Notes: generated by a model not told the origin, from the letters alone. A stretch of DNA of 64,000 nucleotides from CAZSSM01 sp964609385 (GCA_964609385.1 CAZSSM010000023.1:1-64000); one strand, 5' to 3'; positions 17,401 to 26,933 are shown, numbered from the stretch's first letter. Translations and numbers: made by a program.

Positions 17401-19760
17401 GCCAAGGTCTCGGCGAATCGGATGGTGTCGGGGCCGGCGTTTTCTTTGGCGAAGGCGACCGCTTCGCGGAGGCTGGTCTGATGGTCGAAGACGTTGACGC
17501 GATCGCCGATGATATCGACGAAGAGGCCGGGTGTCTCGGGGATCAATTCAACGGCGCCGATGTCGAGCCGATCGCCGGAGAGTCGGGGGAACCCGGGTCC
17601 ACGCTGGTCGAAGGGGAGAACTTCCTGTTCGGGGCCTATCAGCGGATCGTTGGGGCCGGCCTCGAGAGCTGGGCTGGTCGACAATGGCGCGTGAGTGGGC
17701 GTCGACCCGCCGTTATTCTGGAGCGGGCCCAGTTGCGGATCGTCGATCCCGTTCCGGTTCGAAGGGTGGCTGGGTGACGTTGGTCCCGAACCGACCAAAT
17801 TGTACCGGCTCTCCAATTCCGGCGTCTGACCGTCGAGGTTGTTGGGTGACTCGGAACCCTCCTGCCCTCGAAGGTTCCCTGAGACGATCGAGTTGACGAG
17901 GATCAACTGAGGTGGGATTGAGGATCCGGGGGCATCGTCGGTCCGAATCCCGCCGCCGCCGCCGACGGCACTGTCGAGGTCGTCCGTGTCGGCTCGGTTA
18001 GCGGTGATCGTTGTGTTGGCGATCTCCAACGAGCCTTGTTCCAGAGAGATCGCTCCCCCGTCGCGGCCGGCGTCGTTGCTGCTGAGTGTCCCGTTGATGA
18101 GCAAGGTGATGCCCCGGAACTGCCGGATCGCCCCTCCGTCGAGCGAAGCGGTGTTGCTGACGATCGAGGAGCTGGTGATCGTCAGATCGCCTTGGCTGAA
18201 GATCCCGCCGCCATAGCCAGCCTCCAGCTCATAGAATGCGTGTGGGTTCGCATCATCGGTACCGGCGAGGTTCTTGTCGACGACCGAGTCGGTCACGCTG
18301 AGCGATCCGTCCCTACCATTGTAGATGCCGCCTCCGCGACCGCCTCGGAGCGAGGCCCGCTCGGCGTAGCCATAGTCGGCATCGAGGGTGAAGATGGTCG
18401 GGCCGGCCGAGTTCCCTTGAATTGTCGATCTGTCAATGGTTATCAGCCCACTGTTGGAGATCCCTCCGCCGAAGCCGGCCGATCGCCCGCCGAAGGTGAA
18501 CCCGGCCGTGTTACCGCTGACCCGCGTGTCGATCAGGGTCATCTGACCGCTGAAATTGCGGATTCCCCCGCCGGCGTAGCGAGTTCGATTCTCCGAGATC
18601 AGGCTGTTAACAATCTCAACAGTTCCCGAGACGTTAGAGATTCCTCCGCCCTGGCCACTCAGGTTTATGTCTCTGAAGGCCAATCCGTCCGATTCGCCGC
18701 CCTCCGCCGAGTTGCCCTGAATCGTGACGCTGTTCAGAGAAAGGAATCCGGTATTCGCGATGCCTCCGCCGTAACCCCCGGCCAGGATCGACCCTTCCAT
18801 CGCAGCCCGGTTGGAGTTGCCGACAACCGTTCCGTTGGACATCGTCAACGAGCCGCTGTTGAAGATGCCTCCGCCATCGCCAGCGTAGTTGATCTGGGCC
18901 AGGGTGTTGTCGACGATTTGGGAGCTGTGGATCGTCAACTGGCCGGTGTTGATTATGCCCCCACCCCGCGCCCCGTCGGCTTCACTGCCGCCACGGTTAC
19001 CGGCGATCTGGGAGTCGATGATCGTCGCGAAGCCTTGGTTGGCCACTCCCCCACCGGCGGCGAAGGAGGAGTTGCCCGAGATCGTCGTGTTGTCGAGAAC
19101 GACCGACCCGGCATTAAACAGGCCGCCACCGGAGACACCATCGGCATCATTGTCTCCGGCGGTGCTGTCGGAGATCACCGAACGCCGGATCGTCAAGTTG
19201 CCGGAGTTATGCACCGCGCCGCCGTTGCCAGTCGTCGAACCGTCGACGAGCTGAAGGTCTTCCAAGATCACCGTCGCCCCGTCGAGGATCTCTAGGACGC
19301 GCCCGTTCCCCCCACCACTTATGGTCAGTGATCCGGACACGGGGCCTTGGATGGATGTGCCGACGGGATCGTTCAAGACCAAGGGGCCATTGGCCAGCGT
19401 GAGAGTTGTTCCCTCTAGGCGTGGGTCGAACGTGATGACGTCGGTGCCAGGGGTCTCCTCGCTCAGCCGGACCGCCTCCCGCAACGACAACTGGCCCGAG
19501 CCGATGGTCCCATCATCGAGGTCGATCGGATCATCCACCACGAACGTCGTCAGTAGGCAACGCGGTTCCAGCGCCTCGACCGTCAGGGCGAGACGTGGAC
19601 GACGGACCGACTTGTGAAACGAGCAAAGGGGTCTGCTCGGAGGAGAAGAACGGCTGAGGCGAGCATGTGGACGGGGAGACATAACAACGCTTCCATACTG
19701 AGAATGAGCTTGATGATCATGCCGATCGAGCCAGTTGCTGAGTCGTCGCAACCAACTCAT
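14406..19760 (-). CDS. Giant beta-helix surface protein with cohesin and dockerin-like modules
   Basis: A 1784-residue predicted extracellular protein. LEPRCLL lies at residues 64-70 after an Arg-rich N-terminus. Two long choice-of-anchor Q beta-helix regions follow (about 71-745 and 750-1230), each starting with an SLREAV segment and rich in GGGIxN turns. An SbsA-type Ig-like domain lies near 1235-1345, a cohesin-like domain near 1335-1500, a dockerin-like calcium motif (DINGNRIVDLDDA) near 1518, and a second cohesin-like domain near 1560-1690. ATG at 19760 has a weak ribosome-binding site; another ATG at 19682 is possible. Likely a cell-surface scaffold or adhesin. Domain boundaries are approximate. 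Confidence 0.8.
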   Translation of the reverse strand: MSWLRRLSNWLDRHDHQAHSQYGSVVMSPRPHARLSRSSPPSRPLCSFHKSVRRPRLALTVEALEPRCLLTTFVVDDPIDLDDGTIGSGQLSLREAVRLSEETPGTDVITFDPRLEGTTLTLANGPLVLNDPVGTSIQGPVSGSLTISGGGNGRVLEILDGATVILEDLQLVDGSTTGNGGAVHNSGNLTIRRSVISDSTAGDNDADGVSGGGLFNAGSVVLDNTTISGNSSFAAGGGVANQGFATIIDSQIAGNRGGSEADGARGGGIINTGQLTIHSSQIVDNTLAQINYAGDGGGIFNSGSLTMSNGTVVGNSNRAAMEGSILAGGYGGGIANTGFLSLNSVTIQGNSAEGGESDGLAFRDINLSGQGGGISNVSGTVEIVNSLISENRTRYAGGGIRNFSGQMTLIDTRVSGNTAGFTFGGRSAGFGGGISNSGLITIDRSTIQGNSAGPTIFTLDADYGYAERASLRGGRGGGIYNGRDGSLSVTDSVVDKNLAGTDDANPHAFYELEAGYGGGIFSQGDLTITSSSIVSNTASLDGGAIRQFRGITLLINGTLSSNDAGRDGGAISLEQGSLEIANTTITANRADTDDLDSAVGGGGGIRTDDAPGSSIPPQLILVNSIVSGNLRGQEGSESPNNLDGQTPELESRYNLVGSGPTSPSHPSNRNGIDDPQLGPLQNNGGSTPTHAPLSTSPALEAGPNDPLIGPEQEVLPFDQRGPGFPRLSGDRLDIGAVELIPETPGLFVDIIGDRVNVFDHQTSLREAVAFAKENAGPDTIRFAETLAGATIILDGSPIVLDDSEGITLEGPGVDLLTLSGDARSRVLLVEQDSVATLSGLTIEGGYSDDHGGGIRNRGDLDLISVSVINNHVIGAGRDGGGISNVGTLEINNVSIRDNRSEDDGGGLFNDGLLIMTDSEVIDNISQGSGGGLENRDVAILRNVEIVGNTSGQGGGVVNAFGDSSLTIDRSTIRENRALLGGGGLMNNGTDLILIRSVVAENRSDRNGAGLLNRDGQTQLVASTIHDNTAITQGGAIDISRGAVALVNATLSGNRSGSIGGAISNRDGTLSLDQSTLTNNSAEGRGGAIWNAETADSTVRLTNSIVAGNWQGPEPTPSNLDGKAPEPNSRGNVIGSGPISLDSTKNLVGLDDPGLGPLESQGGLTPTHALLSGSPAILAAEIQARPRDIFDLDDDGDRDEVLPVDQRGVPFENAAGAFQIVPTTLRVASVIHDEGGVQVAFTRPLDVSAVDLYANNSPDLILEGPDGPVLGSLVVAPDGRSLHFIATGEILAPGLYTLTLPADPGGLLDLEGRALDGNGDDVSGDTFTTSFLVDNPGTIATLSLPDIVRGPDQAIDLPVGSNGLPITIENAEGATQIAFTIAYDPARLQVTGGQLGSSLPDGSSLVIDTTTLGTVDIEVTIAPGQGLAGDALELVRLSATVPEDAVLTGKHILDIQDVVIQNDGVPVEAQARDAIHLVAYPGDAFVADQSYSVEDVSALLGASIGIPLADFPNVDPVLLTDINGNRIVDLDDAVPILQAILGIPTAQVPPRPAVDPPIPAGLDPRIAIGHVQAQPGANVETPLTLFNTDVVRVGVQTFQAVITFDPELVTVHDVVPGDLGRAYTMHWHADEALGQLIVVGYRAQPLELDPGEGGAMAWIDLDVADTLVPGDRVGLNLRSDVATSMGTIATGLNGGDLILIPAPTNRGDDPVDGMLTVVDDVEGLSTSTRRVQTLDSTEIPLDELNRLFSPFQLGLVLPSQTTLAWTWVAIEEEDDDLNKPFARLT

Positions 19761-20017
19761 TCTGGAGCGTAATGGGTAGCGATCGTGATTGCAAGGGTGC
19801 GCGCATCGGACCCAATCCCCCGATTCCTGATCGCTGGTATCGTCGAGCGCTTCGATGCGACACGACTTCAGGGAGATTGTCCGGATGGCGGATCAATCAG
19901 TGGTTGTCGATAGGGAAACCGCGAAGAACGGCTGAGGTCTGACGGTCCGATGCAGACCTCAGACGATTCGCGTCTGTATGGGTTGGCTGCGAACCGGTCG
20001 ATCCCGATTGGTCTGAT

Positions 20018-21376
20018 TCAGTCTCGCGACGTGACTGACGCGGGGGGGAGCAGTTCGGTGACCGCAGCGGTCATGGTGGCGATGGCGGTCCGGAGCGTGG
20101 GTTCGGGGACCGGCGCGTAGAACGGGGAGTGGACCGAGGGGAGAGGATCGCCACCGGACTCGGCCTCGAGGATCCGCGCTGGGTCAACGCTGCCGAGGGA
20201 GTACATGAAGATCGGGACGCCATTGGTGGCATAGCGACCGAAGTCCTCCGCGCCCATAGTCGGCTCCAACGGCTCGACGTTGGCCGAACCCAACACCCGT
20301 TCGAAGGCCGGGACGACCCGGTCGACGAGGTCGGGATGATTAATCGTCGGTGGGGTATTCTCACTGACGCTGACGGTCGGCTCGGGCGCCTGGTGGGCAA
20401 TCGCCAACGCTTCGGCGCGGCGGCGGATTCCCGATATCAACTGGTCCATCACCGATTCGCTGTAGGAGCGAAGGGTCAGTTGCAGTCGGACCTCGGCGGG
20501 AATGATGTTGTGCTTGCTGCCGCCATGAATTGAGCCGACGGTCAGGACAGCCGGATCGATCGGTTTGACTTCGCGGCTGACGATCGTCTGGAGGTCGAGC
20601 ACCAGCAATGAGGCCAGAACGATCGGGTCGATGGCCTGATGTGGCTTGGCCCCGTGGCCGCCAACACCACGGACGATGATGTCGACCGAACTGACCGAGG
20701 CGTATGCCGGCCCGGGGACGTAACCGACGCGACCTATGGCCAAGTTGTCATTGACGTGAAGGGCTAGGGCGAAGTCCGGTTGGGGGAACCGGGTGTAGAG
20801 GCCATCGGCGAGCATCGCCTTGGCACCCCCAACCCGCTCTTCGGCCGGTTGACCGATCAAGACGACCGTGCCCGACCAGGCCTCGCGGTGCGAGGCCAGC
20901 CAGTCGGCGGTGCCGATCAGGTTGGCCATATGCATATCGTGACCGCAGGCGTGCATCACGCCGACCGATGCGCCGTCGGACCCTTCGACGGTCACCTTGC
21001 TGGCGTAGGGCAGTCCGGTCTGCTCGACGATCGGCAGGGCGTCCAGGTCGGTTCGGACGAGTACGGTCGGCCCGTCGCCGTTCTCCAGGACCGCGACGAC
21101 CCCATAGCCTCCGACCCGCTCGGTCACTTGGAAACCGGCCTCTCGGAGTTCGTCGGCGATCCGTCGCGAGGTCTGCTTCTCTTCGAAGGAGAGTTCTGGA
21201 TGCGCGTGCAGCGACTTGTAGAGCATCACGTACCGGCCCACGTTTTCGTCGAGCCAAGGATCGTCGGCACCACCCCGGGCGTCCTCGAAGGCGAGGGCTA
21301 TCGACGGCGTGATGAGTGTCAAGGTGACCAGGATCAGGACGGGAACGTGGTGTCGTTGTGGATCGCGAACGCGCAT
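20018..21376 (-). CDS. Secreted M20 family amidohydrolase
   Basis: A 452-residue zinc metallohydrolase of the M20D group (hippurate or IAA-amino-acid hydrolase type), cleaving an N-acyl amino acid amide bond. It starts with a signal peptide (VPVLILVTLTLITPSIALA). Metal-binding motifs are visible: HAHPELSFEE, RTDLDALP, HACGHDMHM, GQPAEERVGGA and ALHVN; TMGAEDF near the C-terminus completes the site. The dimerisation domain interrupts the catalytic domain as usual. Natural substrate unknown; periplasmic location is inferred from the signal peptide. Confidence 0.92.
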   Translation of the reverse strand: MRVRDPQRHHVPVLILVTLTLITPSIALAFEDARGGADDPWLDENVGRYVMLYKSLHAHPELSFEEKQTSRRIADELREAGFQVTERVGGYGVVAVLENGDGPTVLVRTDLDALPIVEQTGLPYASKVTVEGSDGASVGVMHACGHDMHMANLIGTADWLASHREAWSGTVVLIGQPAEERVGGAKAMLADGLYTRFPQPDFALALHVNDNLAIGRVGYVPGPAYASVSSVDIIVRGVGGHGAKPHQAIDPIVLASLLVLDLQTIVSREVKPIDPAVLTVGSIHGGSKHNIIPAEVRLQLTLRSYSESVMDQLISGIRRRAEALAIAHQAPEPTVSVSENTPPTINHPDLVDRVVPAFERVLGSANVEPLEPTMGAEDFGRYATNGVPIFMYSLGSVDPARILEAESGGDPLPSVHSPFYAPVPEPTLRTAIATMTAAVTELLPPASVTSRD

Positions 21377-21571
21377 GAGTGGGCCCCGCTAGGAACGGTC
21401 CAGGAATCGGTCGAACCGGAGAGGTTCACCGAGTTTGGCCGCCCACAACGCGGTCCGCAACCGGACAGCGGCGGGCATAGCGGAGATCCGGTTCCGACCT
21501 CGATGGTGCCGAACCTCTTTGAGATGTTTAGTAAGGATATCTCTCGTCTAAGTGGTGTGTCGCGACTTGGC

Positions 21572-23038
21572 TCAGGCGAGGATCTCGTCGACGACACGGG
21601 CCGGCTCGACCCCGGTCAAACGCATGTCGAGCCCCTGGTGCTTCACGGAGAGTCGATCGTGATCGATGCCGAGCAGGTGGAGCATCGTGGCGTGAAGGTC
21701 GCGGACATGGACCGGGTTCTCGACGGCGTGGTATCCGAAGTCGTCGGTGGCGCCGTAGGTCATGCCTCCCTTGATCCCACCGCCGGCCATCCACATGGAG
21801 AAGCCGCGGATGTGGTGGTCGCGGCCGGCGGTTTTGCCCTTGCCCTGGAACATCGGTGTACGCCCGAACTCACCGCCCCAGATGACCAGCGTCTCGTCGA
21901 GCAAGCCTCGACGCTTGAGGTCGGTCACCAGGGCCGCGCTGGGACCGTCGCAGAGGGACGTGCAGGTCTTCATGTAGGGGACTAAGTCGCCGTGATGATC
22001 CCAGCCTCGGTGATAGAGATGGATGAACCGGACGCCACGCTCGGCGAGCCGACGGGCCAGTAAACAGTTGGCCGCGAAGGATCCGTCGGCGCCCTGGGTC
22101 CCGTACATCTCGAGGACGTCCCTCGGCTCGTCGGAGAAGTCCATGAGGTCGGGGACGCTGGTCTGCATTCGGAAAGCCATCTCGTACTGTGCGATCCGGG
22201 TCTCGATCTCGGGGTTGGCCACGTCCTGGTTGCGGAGCCCGTCGAGGGTGCCGATGACGTCGATCAGGGAACGTTGTGCGTCGCGACCGACGCCGGGCGG
22301 GTCGCCGAGGTAGTGGACCGGAGCGCCGGTGGCATGGAACTCGACCCCTTGATGGCGGCTGGGCAGGAAGCCGCTGCCCCACTGTCTCGAAGCGATCGGC
22401 TGCGGGTTGCGCCCCCCTTTGCTGGTCAGGACGATGAATCCGGGCAGGTCGTTGGCCTCCGAGCCCAGACCGTAGGTGACCCACGCGCCCATACTAGGTC
22501 GGCCCGAGATTGAGGTACCCGTGTTCATGACCGTATGCGCCGGGTCGTGATTGATCTGATCGGTGTTCATTGAACGAATGATGCAGATTTGGTCGGCGAT
22601 CCCGGCGATCTTGGGCAAGCAACCGGCAATCTCTTGCCCGGATTGGCCGTGCTTGGCGAATGGGAATTGGGGGCCGAGGCAGCGGAGGTCCTGCCCTTGG
22701 AGTTGCGCGATGGGCTGTCCCTGGGTCAGGCTCTCGGGCATGGGCTGGCCGTCGCGGCGGGCCAGTTCGGGCTTGTAGTCGAAGGTCTCGAGGTGGCTCG
22801 GTCCCCCGGCCATGCAGAGGAAGATGACGCGCTTGGCTCGCGGAGCGAAATGGGGCAGACCGGGCAACGGTCCGGCGATCGATGACGCGTCGGCAGCGCG
22901 TGTGAGTCCGCCAGGCATCAATGAGGCCAGGGCGATCCCGCCGAGTCCCAGCGATGTGCGTCCCAAGAAGGTGCGTCGCGTCTGTTGGAGGGCCTGACGG
23001 CGACGGATCTGGCCGACTTGATAAGGATCGATGTTCAT
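21572..23038 (-). CDS. DUF1501 protein with Tat signal
   Basis: A 488-residue protein of the DUF1501 family, expanded in planctomycetes and related to the alkaline-phosphatase/sulfatase fold. A twin-arginine signal (RRTFLGRTSLGLGG) occupies residues about 21-40. Family hallmarks include FLCMAGGPSHLETFDYKP, RSMNTDQINHDPAH, a GRDHH segment and ATMLHLLGIDHDRL near the end. It starts 32 bases downstream of the cytochrome/DUF1549 gene and is clearly its operon partner. The biochemical role of the pair is unestablished. Confidence 0.94.
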   Translation of the reverse strand: MNIDPYQVGQIRRRQALQQTRRTFLGRTSLGLGGIALASLMPGGLTRAADASSIAGPLPGLPHFAPRAKRVIFLCMAGGPSHLETFDYKPELARRDGQPMPESLTQGQPIAQLQGQDLRCLGPQFPFAKHGQSGQEIAGCLPKIAGIADQICIIRSMNTDQINHDPAHTVMNTGTSISGRPSMGAWVTYGLGSEANDLPGFIVLTSKGGRNPQPIASRQWGSGFLPSRHQGVEFHATGAPVHYLGDPPGVGRDAQRSLIDVIGTLDGLRNQDVANPEIETRIAQYEMAFRMQTSVPDLMDFSDEPRDVLEMYGTQGADGSFAANCLLARRLAERGVRFIHLYHRGWDHHGDLVPYMKTCTSLCDGPSAALVTDLKRRGLLDETLVIWGGEFGRTPMFQGKGKTAGRDHHIRGFSMWMAGGGIKGGMTYGATDDFGYHAVENPVHVRDLHATMLHLLGIDHDRLSVKHQGLDMRLTGVEPARVVDEILA

Positions 23039-23070
23039 GCAGTTGGCCTTTGCTGTGAGAGGTTTCGACC

Positions 23071-25602
23071 TTAGTTGCGCGTGAAGGTTTCGTTGAGGTT
23101 CAAGACGGCCCGCGCGATTTGGGTCCAGGCGGCCAGTTCGACCTGGTCATCGCGATCTCCGAGGGCCTCGGGCGTGGTCCGACTGGAACGGCCAACGTGG
23201 ATCAGGCGCGATGCATCACCGGGACGTTGGCGGAAGTCGTGGCGGCATTGTTCCAGGAGCGCTCGGAGGATGTCCTGCTCACGGTCGTTCGGGGGCCGCG
23301 AGACGGCCAACCGCCAGAGCCGGACGATCCGCTCGTCGTCGGTCTGCCGCTCCTGGAGAACGCGCTGAGCCAGGACACGAGCGGCCTCAACGAAGCTGGG
23401 ATCGTTGAGCAGGGTCAATGCGGCGAGTGGGGTGTTGCTGACAGGGCGTCGCGCGGTGCATTCCTCACGGCTGGGCGCGTCGAATGCGCGGAGCATCGGG
23501 TGGAGGAACTGGCGTTGCCAGTGGATGTAGACGCCGCGACGATCTTGGTTGCGGTCCTCGTCGGCCTGATAGGTCCGTGTGGGGAAGTTGAGGTGGCTGT
23601 AGTAGCCGGCCGGCTGATAGGGCTTGGCCGGTGCACCACCCAGCTCGTCGAGCAGGAGGCCGGAAATGGCCAAGGCGGTGTCACGGACGAACTCGGCGGG
23701 GAGCCGGTATCGCCCCTGCCGTGCGAAGAGGCGGTTGTCCGGGTCGATCCGTTCGAGATCATGTTCGGGGCGCGGCTTGGAGGATTGGCGGTAGGCGCGG
23801 CTCTGGACGATCTGGCGGACGACATGCTTGACGTCCCATCCAGAGTCGGAGAACTCACGGGCCAACCAGTCGAGCAGTTCGGGGTGGGTGGGCCATCCGC
23901 CCTGCGAACCGGCGTCGACCAAGCTGGGTGTAAGCCCTTGGCCGAAGAACTGATACCAGAGCCGGTTGACAAACGTCCGCGACGTCAAGGGGTTCTCCGG
24001 ATCGGTAAGCCAACGGGCCAGGTCGAGCCGGTCGGGGCGGGCTTCCTGGCCGTGTCGAGACCGGATCGAGCCAAGGACTGCGGGTACGGCCGGCTCGACG
24101 ATCGGTCCGGAGCGGTCCATCCAGTCGCCACGCGGCAGGATCCGGACGACCCGGGGGTCGACCCGACTCGAGACCATCACGGTCCGTCGGGCCTCGATGA
24201 GCCGTTGTCGTTCCGCTTCCAGGTCGTCGACCCGTCGGCGATCGCCGACGGGATTTGTGTCTTCCTCCATGCATTCCGAGCGGTCGTCCACAACAGGCCG
24301 ATCGTCTCGGAGCGCTCGGAGTTGTTGCTCGACGGTGGCCAGTCGTCGACGATCGAAGGGGGTATGAACGTCGATCTCGGGGGCGCGGGTGGTCGGCGTC
24401 GAGTTGGGGCTGTTGTAGACGCCCTGCTCGTCGAGGTCAGCGAAGAAGGCCGCCAAGCTGTAGAAATCGCGTTGGGTCAGCGGATCATATTTATGATCAT
24501 GGCATTCCGCACAGCCGAGCGTCATGCCCATCCAGGTGACTGAGATGTTGCGGACACGGTCGGCGGCGTACTTGGCGCGGTATTCGCCATCCTGGGCACC
24601 GCCTTCGTGAGTGGTCTGGAGCAGTCGATTGTACGCCGAGGCGATCCGTTGATCCTCGTCGGGTTGCTCGAGCAGATCGCCAGCGAGTTGCTCGGCGGTG
24701 AATCGATCGAAGGGCATGTTGTCATTGAAGGCGGCGATGACCCAGTCGCGGTAGGGCGCGGCGTGGTGCTCCTGATCGCCGTGGTATCCGACGGTGTCGG
24801 CGTATCGGACCAGGTCGAGCCAGGCGACGGCCAAGCGCTCGCCGTATCGAGGTGAGGCGAGGAGGCGTTCGACGAGTCGTTCATAAGCGTCGGGACGGTC
24901 GTCGTCGAGGTAGTCCTCGACCTGCTCGGGGGTGGGTGGCAGGCCGGTCAGATCGAGGTGAAGACGACGGACCAGCGTGATCGGGTCGGCCTCGGGTGCC
25001 AGATCGAGCCCCTCCTCGGCGAGTCGCTTGATGAGGAACCAGTCGATGGCGCCCTGGTCATGAGATTGCGGGTGGGCTTCTGTGGAATATGCCGGGAGTT
25101 CGGGCCGCTTCGGGGTCTGGTAGGCCCAGTGGGATTCGTAGAGAGCCCCTTGCTCGATCCATTCGGTGAGGATCCGGATCTCCTCGGGATTGAGCGGATT
25201 CTTCGCCTCAGGTGGCGGCATGACCTCGAAGTCGTCTTCAGAGTTGATGCGCCAGACGACCTCACTGGCCTCCACGTCGCCGGGTACGATCGGGTTGACG
25301 CCCATTTCGGTGAGGGCGTAGGCCCCCTCGGCAGTGTCCAGTCGCATCCCAGCCCGCCGGTTTTGGCGATCCGGTCCATGGCAGGAGAAGCACTTCTCTG
25401 CGAGAATCGGCCGGACATCGCGATTGAATCGCCATGTGCGGTCCTCGGACGTGTCCGAATCGTCTCGGTCTGACGAGGAGGCGACCTCCGAGGCCTCGAG
25501 GTCATTCGAGCCCGCGCCGAGTAGACCGAACAGTCCGATCAGGACCAGGAGAGTCATGGTGACCAATCGCTGGTGAGCCGGCGATCGTCCGAGACGACTC
25601 AT
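23071..25602 (-). CDS. Planctomycete cytochrome / DUF1549 / DUF1553 protein
   Basis: Long secreted protein, 843 residues from this start. The order is signal peptide (MTLLVLIGLFGLLGAG), planctomycete c-type cytochrome domain with a CFSCH heme motif, DUF1549 with LGCAECHDHKYDPL, and C-terminal DUF1553 with LTSRTFVNRLWYQFFGQGL. ATG 25602 was chosen because it places the signal peptide at the N-terminus with GGAG 8 bases upstream. ATGs at 25728 and 25734 are in frame and would add about 43 residues, also with AGGAG near. Together with the DUF1501 gene downstream it forms the pair common in this phylum, thought to take part in periplasmic polymer or sugar metabolism, without proven activity. Confidence 0.9.
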   Translation of the reverse strand: MSRLGRSPAHQRLVTMTLLVLIGLFGLLGAGSNDLEASEVASSSDRDDSDTSEDRTWRFNRDVRPILAEKCFSCHGPDRQNRRAGMRLDTAEGAYALTEMGVNPIVPGDVEASEVVWRINSEDDFEVMPPPEAKNPLNPEEIRILTEWIEQGALYESHWAYQTPKRPELPAYSTEAHPQSHDQGAIDWFLIKRLAEEGLDLAPEADPITLVRRLHLDLTGLPPTPEQVEDYLDDDRPDAYERLVERLLASPRYGERLAVAWLDLVRYADTVGYHGDQEHHAAPYRDWVIAAFNDNMPFDRFTAEQLAGDLLEQPDEDQRIASAYNRLLQTTHEGGAQDGEYRAKYAADRVRNISVTWMGMTLGCAECHDHKYDPLTQRDFYSLAAFFADLDEQGVYNSPNSTPTTRAPEIDVHTPFDRRRLATVEQQLRALRDDRPVVDDRSECMEEDTNPVGDRRRVDDLEAERQRLIEARRTVMVSSRVDPRVVRILPRGDWMDRSGPIVEPAVPAVLGSIRSRHGQEARPDRLDLARWLTDPENPLTSRTFVNRLWYQFFGQGLTPSLVDAGSQGGWPTHPELLDWLAREFSDSGWDVKHVVRQIVQSRAYRQSSKPRPEHDLERIDPDNRLFARQGRYRLPAEFVRDTALAISGLLLDELGGAPAKPYQPAGYYSHLNFPTRTYQADEDRNQDRRGVYIHWQRQFLHPMLRAFDAPSREECTARRPVSNTPLAALTLLNDPSFVEAARVLAQRVLQERQTDDERIVRLWRLAVSRPPNDREQDILRALLEQCRHDFRQRPGDASRLIHVGRSSRTTPEALGDRDDQVELAAWTQIARAVLNLNETFTRN

Positions 25603-25787
25603 CAAAGGAGCTCCGAAGAGCCTGGGAGTGCCTTCGCCCTGCCCCGGTCGGATCGGCAGATGCCAACGCGGTCGGATCCTCGCGATCAACGCTCCAATCC
25701 ACGAGGTTGCGATGGGCGTCCAAGACATCGTCATGTCTCCTAATGGTGGGACGGTTCGGCTTATGCGGGGGGGCGACAGGATGATCT

Positions 25788-25827
25788 GTCAAGATCAATT
25801 GACCTGTCAAGGCGACACGCTTAATAT
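25788..25827 (+). promoter_or_regulatory. Candidate sigma70-type promoter with overlapping inverted repeat
   Basis: TTGACC at 25799-25804 and TAATAT at 25822-25827 are separated by 17 bases, pointing towards the HTH gene at 26175. GTCAA (25788-25792) and TTGAC (25799-25803) form an inverted repeat over the -35 box and TGTCAA recurs at 25805-25810, as expected of an operator. The leader would be about 340 bases. Divergent genes share this gap. Confidence 0.45.
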
Positions 25828-26174
25828 CACGATCGTCCTCGGGTCGCTTCGAATCTGTAGGTTCCGGGCGGGACCGGCGGATCGATGACGACAGGTGCGG
25901 ATCGTTGTGTCGGTGGTGCGTCTTCTGAGACGGCATCACGTGCTTTGGTTGGTGGTCACATTCGAACCGCCACCATGTCCTGAACGAAGCTCGGCAACTG
26001 CCCGACAACACGGCATCACGTCTCGGCATTCGGCGAGTCCGCCGACCTCGACACTCATCCCCCTCTCCCATCCGAGTCAGCGCCAGTTCACCCCCGTTGT
26101 AACCGGCCGCCGACTCGACCTCCACTCCGTTTGGCCCCGCACCCCCCTGACCCTCCGGGACTGGCTGATCGACT

Positions 26175-26933
26175 ATGGCGACCAAGACGCGAGCGAAATC
26201 CTCCACGAGGCCGTCGAGCAAGCCACGGCCTTTCGAATTCACCCTGATCCTGACCGGCAGCGAGAAAGATCTGCCGGAGATCGCGTCCCGGCTCCGCGCT
26301 GCCGGCCATCGTGATCGCCTGCAGGCCAGCAAGCGGAGCGGCGTGGTCTACATCGCTTGCGAGCAGGGGGGCGAGTCCCTGGTCGACGTCATGCTCCAGA
26401 CGATCGCCGAGGTCGAGAGGGCCTTAGAATCGACCGAACACAAAGTCGTCCGAATCGAGCCGGACGACCTGGTCACGACCTCCGAGATCGCGCGACGGAC
26501 CGGACGTTCCCGCGAGAGCATCCGCCTCTACGCCCTCGGCGAGCGTGGTCCCGGCGAATTCCCGCCACCGATCTCGAACCTGCGGAGCCGCTCGCCGCTA
26601 TACCGATGGTCCGAGGTGGCCGAGTGGTTCGCCAACTACATCCAGCTACCTGAGACCGAGACGGCGATGAGCGATCCGATGGTTCGCCACGCCGACGTCG
26701 TCGGCACCCTCAACGCGATCCTCGATCTCCGACGCCTGGCCCCGACCAAGAGCGAGGCGATGCGGCTTTGGCGCAGTCTCGACTCGCCGCCCCTGCCGGT
26801 CCACAAGCCCAAAGCCACCGAGACGGCCAGTTCTAATGGGGCCTCCTCGGCCAAAGAAAAGCCCAAGCCCAAGGCGAAAGCCAAAGCCGCCCCTCCGAAG
26901 TCGAAAGCGAGCAAGGGCCGCACCAAGAGGTGA
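26175..26933 (+). CDS. HTH DNA-binding protein with lysine-rich tail
   Basis: A 252-residue protein. Residues 20-95 form an alpha/beta domain of unknown type (FEFTLILTGSEKDLPEIASRL). Residues 98-122 are a helix-turn-helix of MerR/AlpA kind (LVTTSEIARRTGRSRESIRLY) followed by a wing-like YRWSEVAEWF. The last 43 residues are almost entirely Lys, Ala, Pro and Ser, resembling histone H1-like tails that bind DNA non-specifically. It is divergent from the cytochrome/DUF1501 operon. Target unknown. Confidence 0.7.
   Translation: MATKTRAKSSTRPSSKPRPFEFTLILTGSEKDLPEIASRLRAAGHRDRLQASKRSGVVYIACEQGGESLVDVMLQTIAEVERALESTEHKVVRIEPDDLVTTSEIARRTGRSRESIRLYALGERGPGEFPPPISNLRSRSPLYRWSEVAEWFANYIQLPETETAMSDPMVRHADVVGTLNAILDLRRLAPTKSEAMRLWRSLDSPPLPVHKPKATETASSNGASSAKEKPKPKAKAKAAPPKSKASKGRTKR

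Noticed and set aside
18036..19295. Plus-strand open frame of 419 codons
   Set aside because: Antisense to the beta-helix protein, with no domain and no ribosome-binding site.
23119..24543. Plus-strand open frame of 474 codons
   Set aside because: Antisense to the cytochrome/DUF1549/DUF1553 gene, whose conserved motifs are all on the minus strand.
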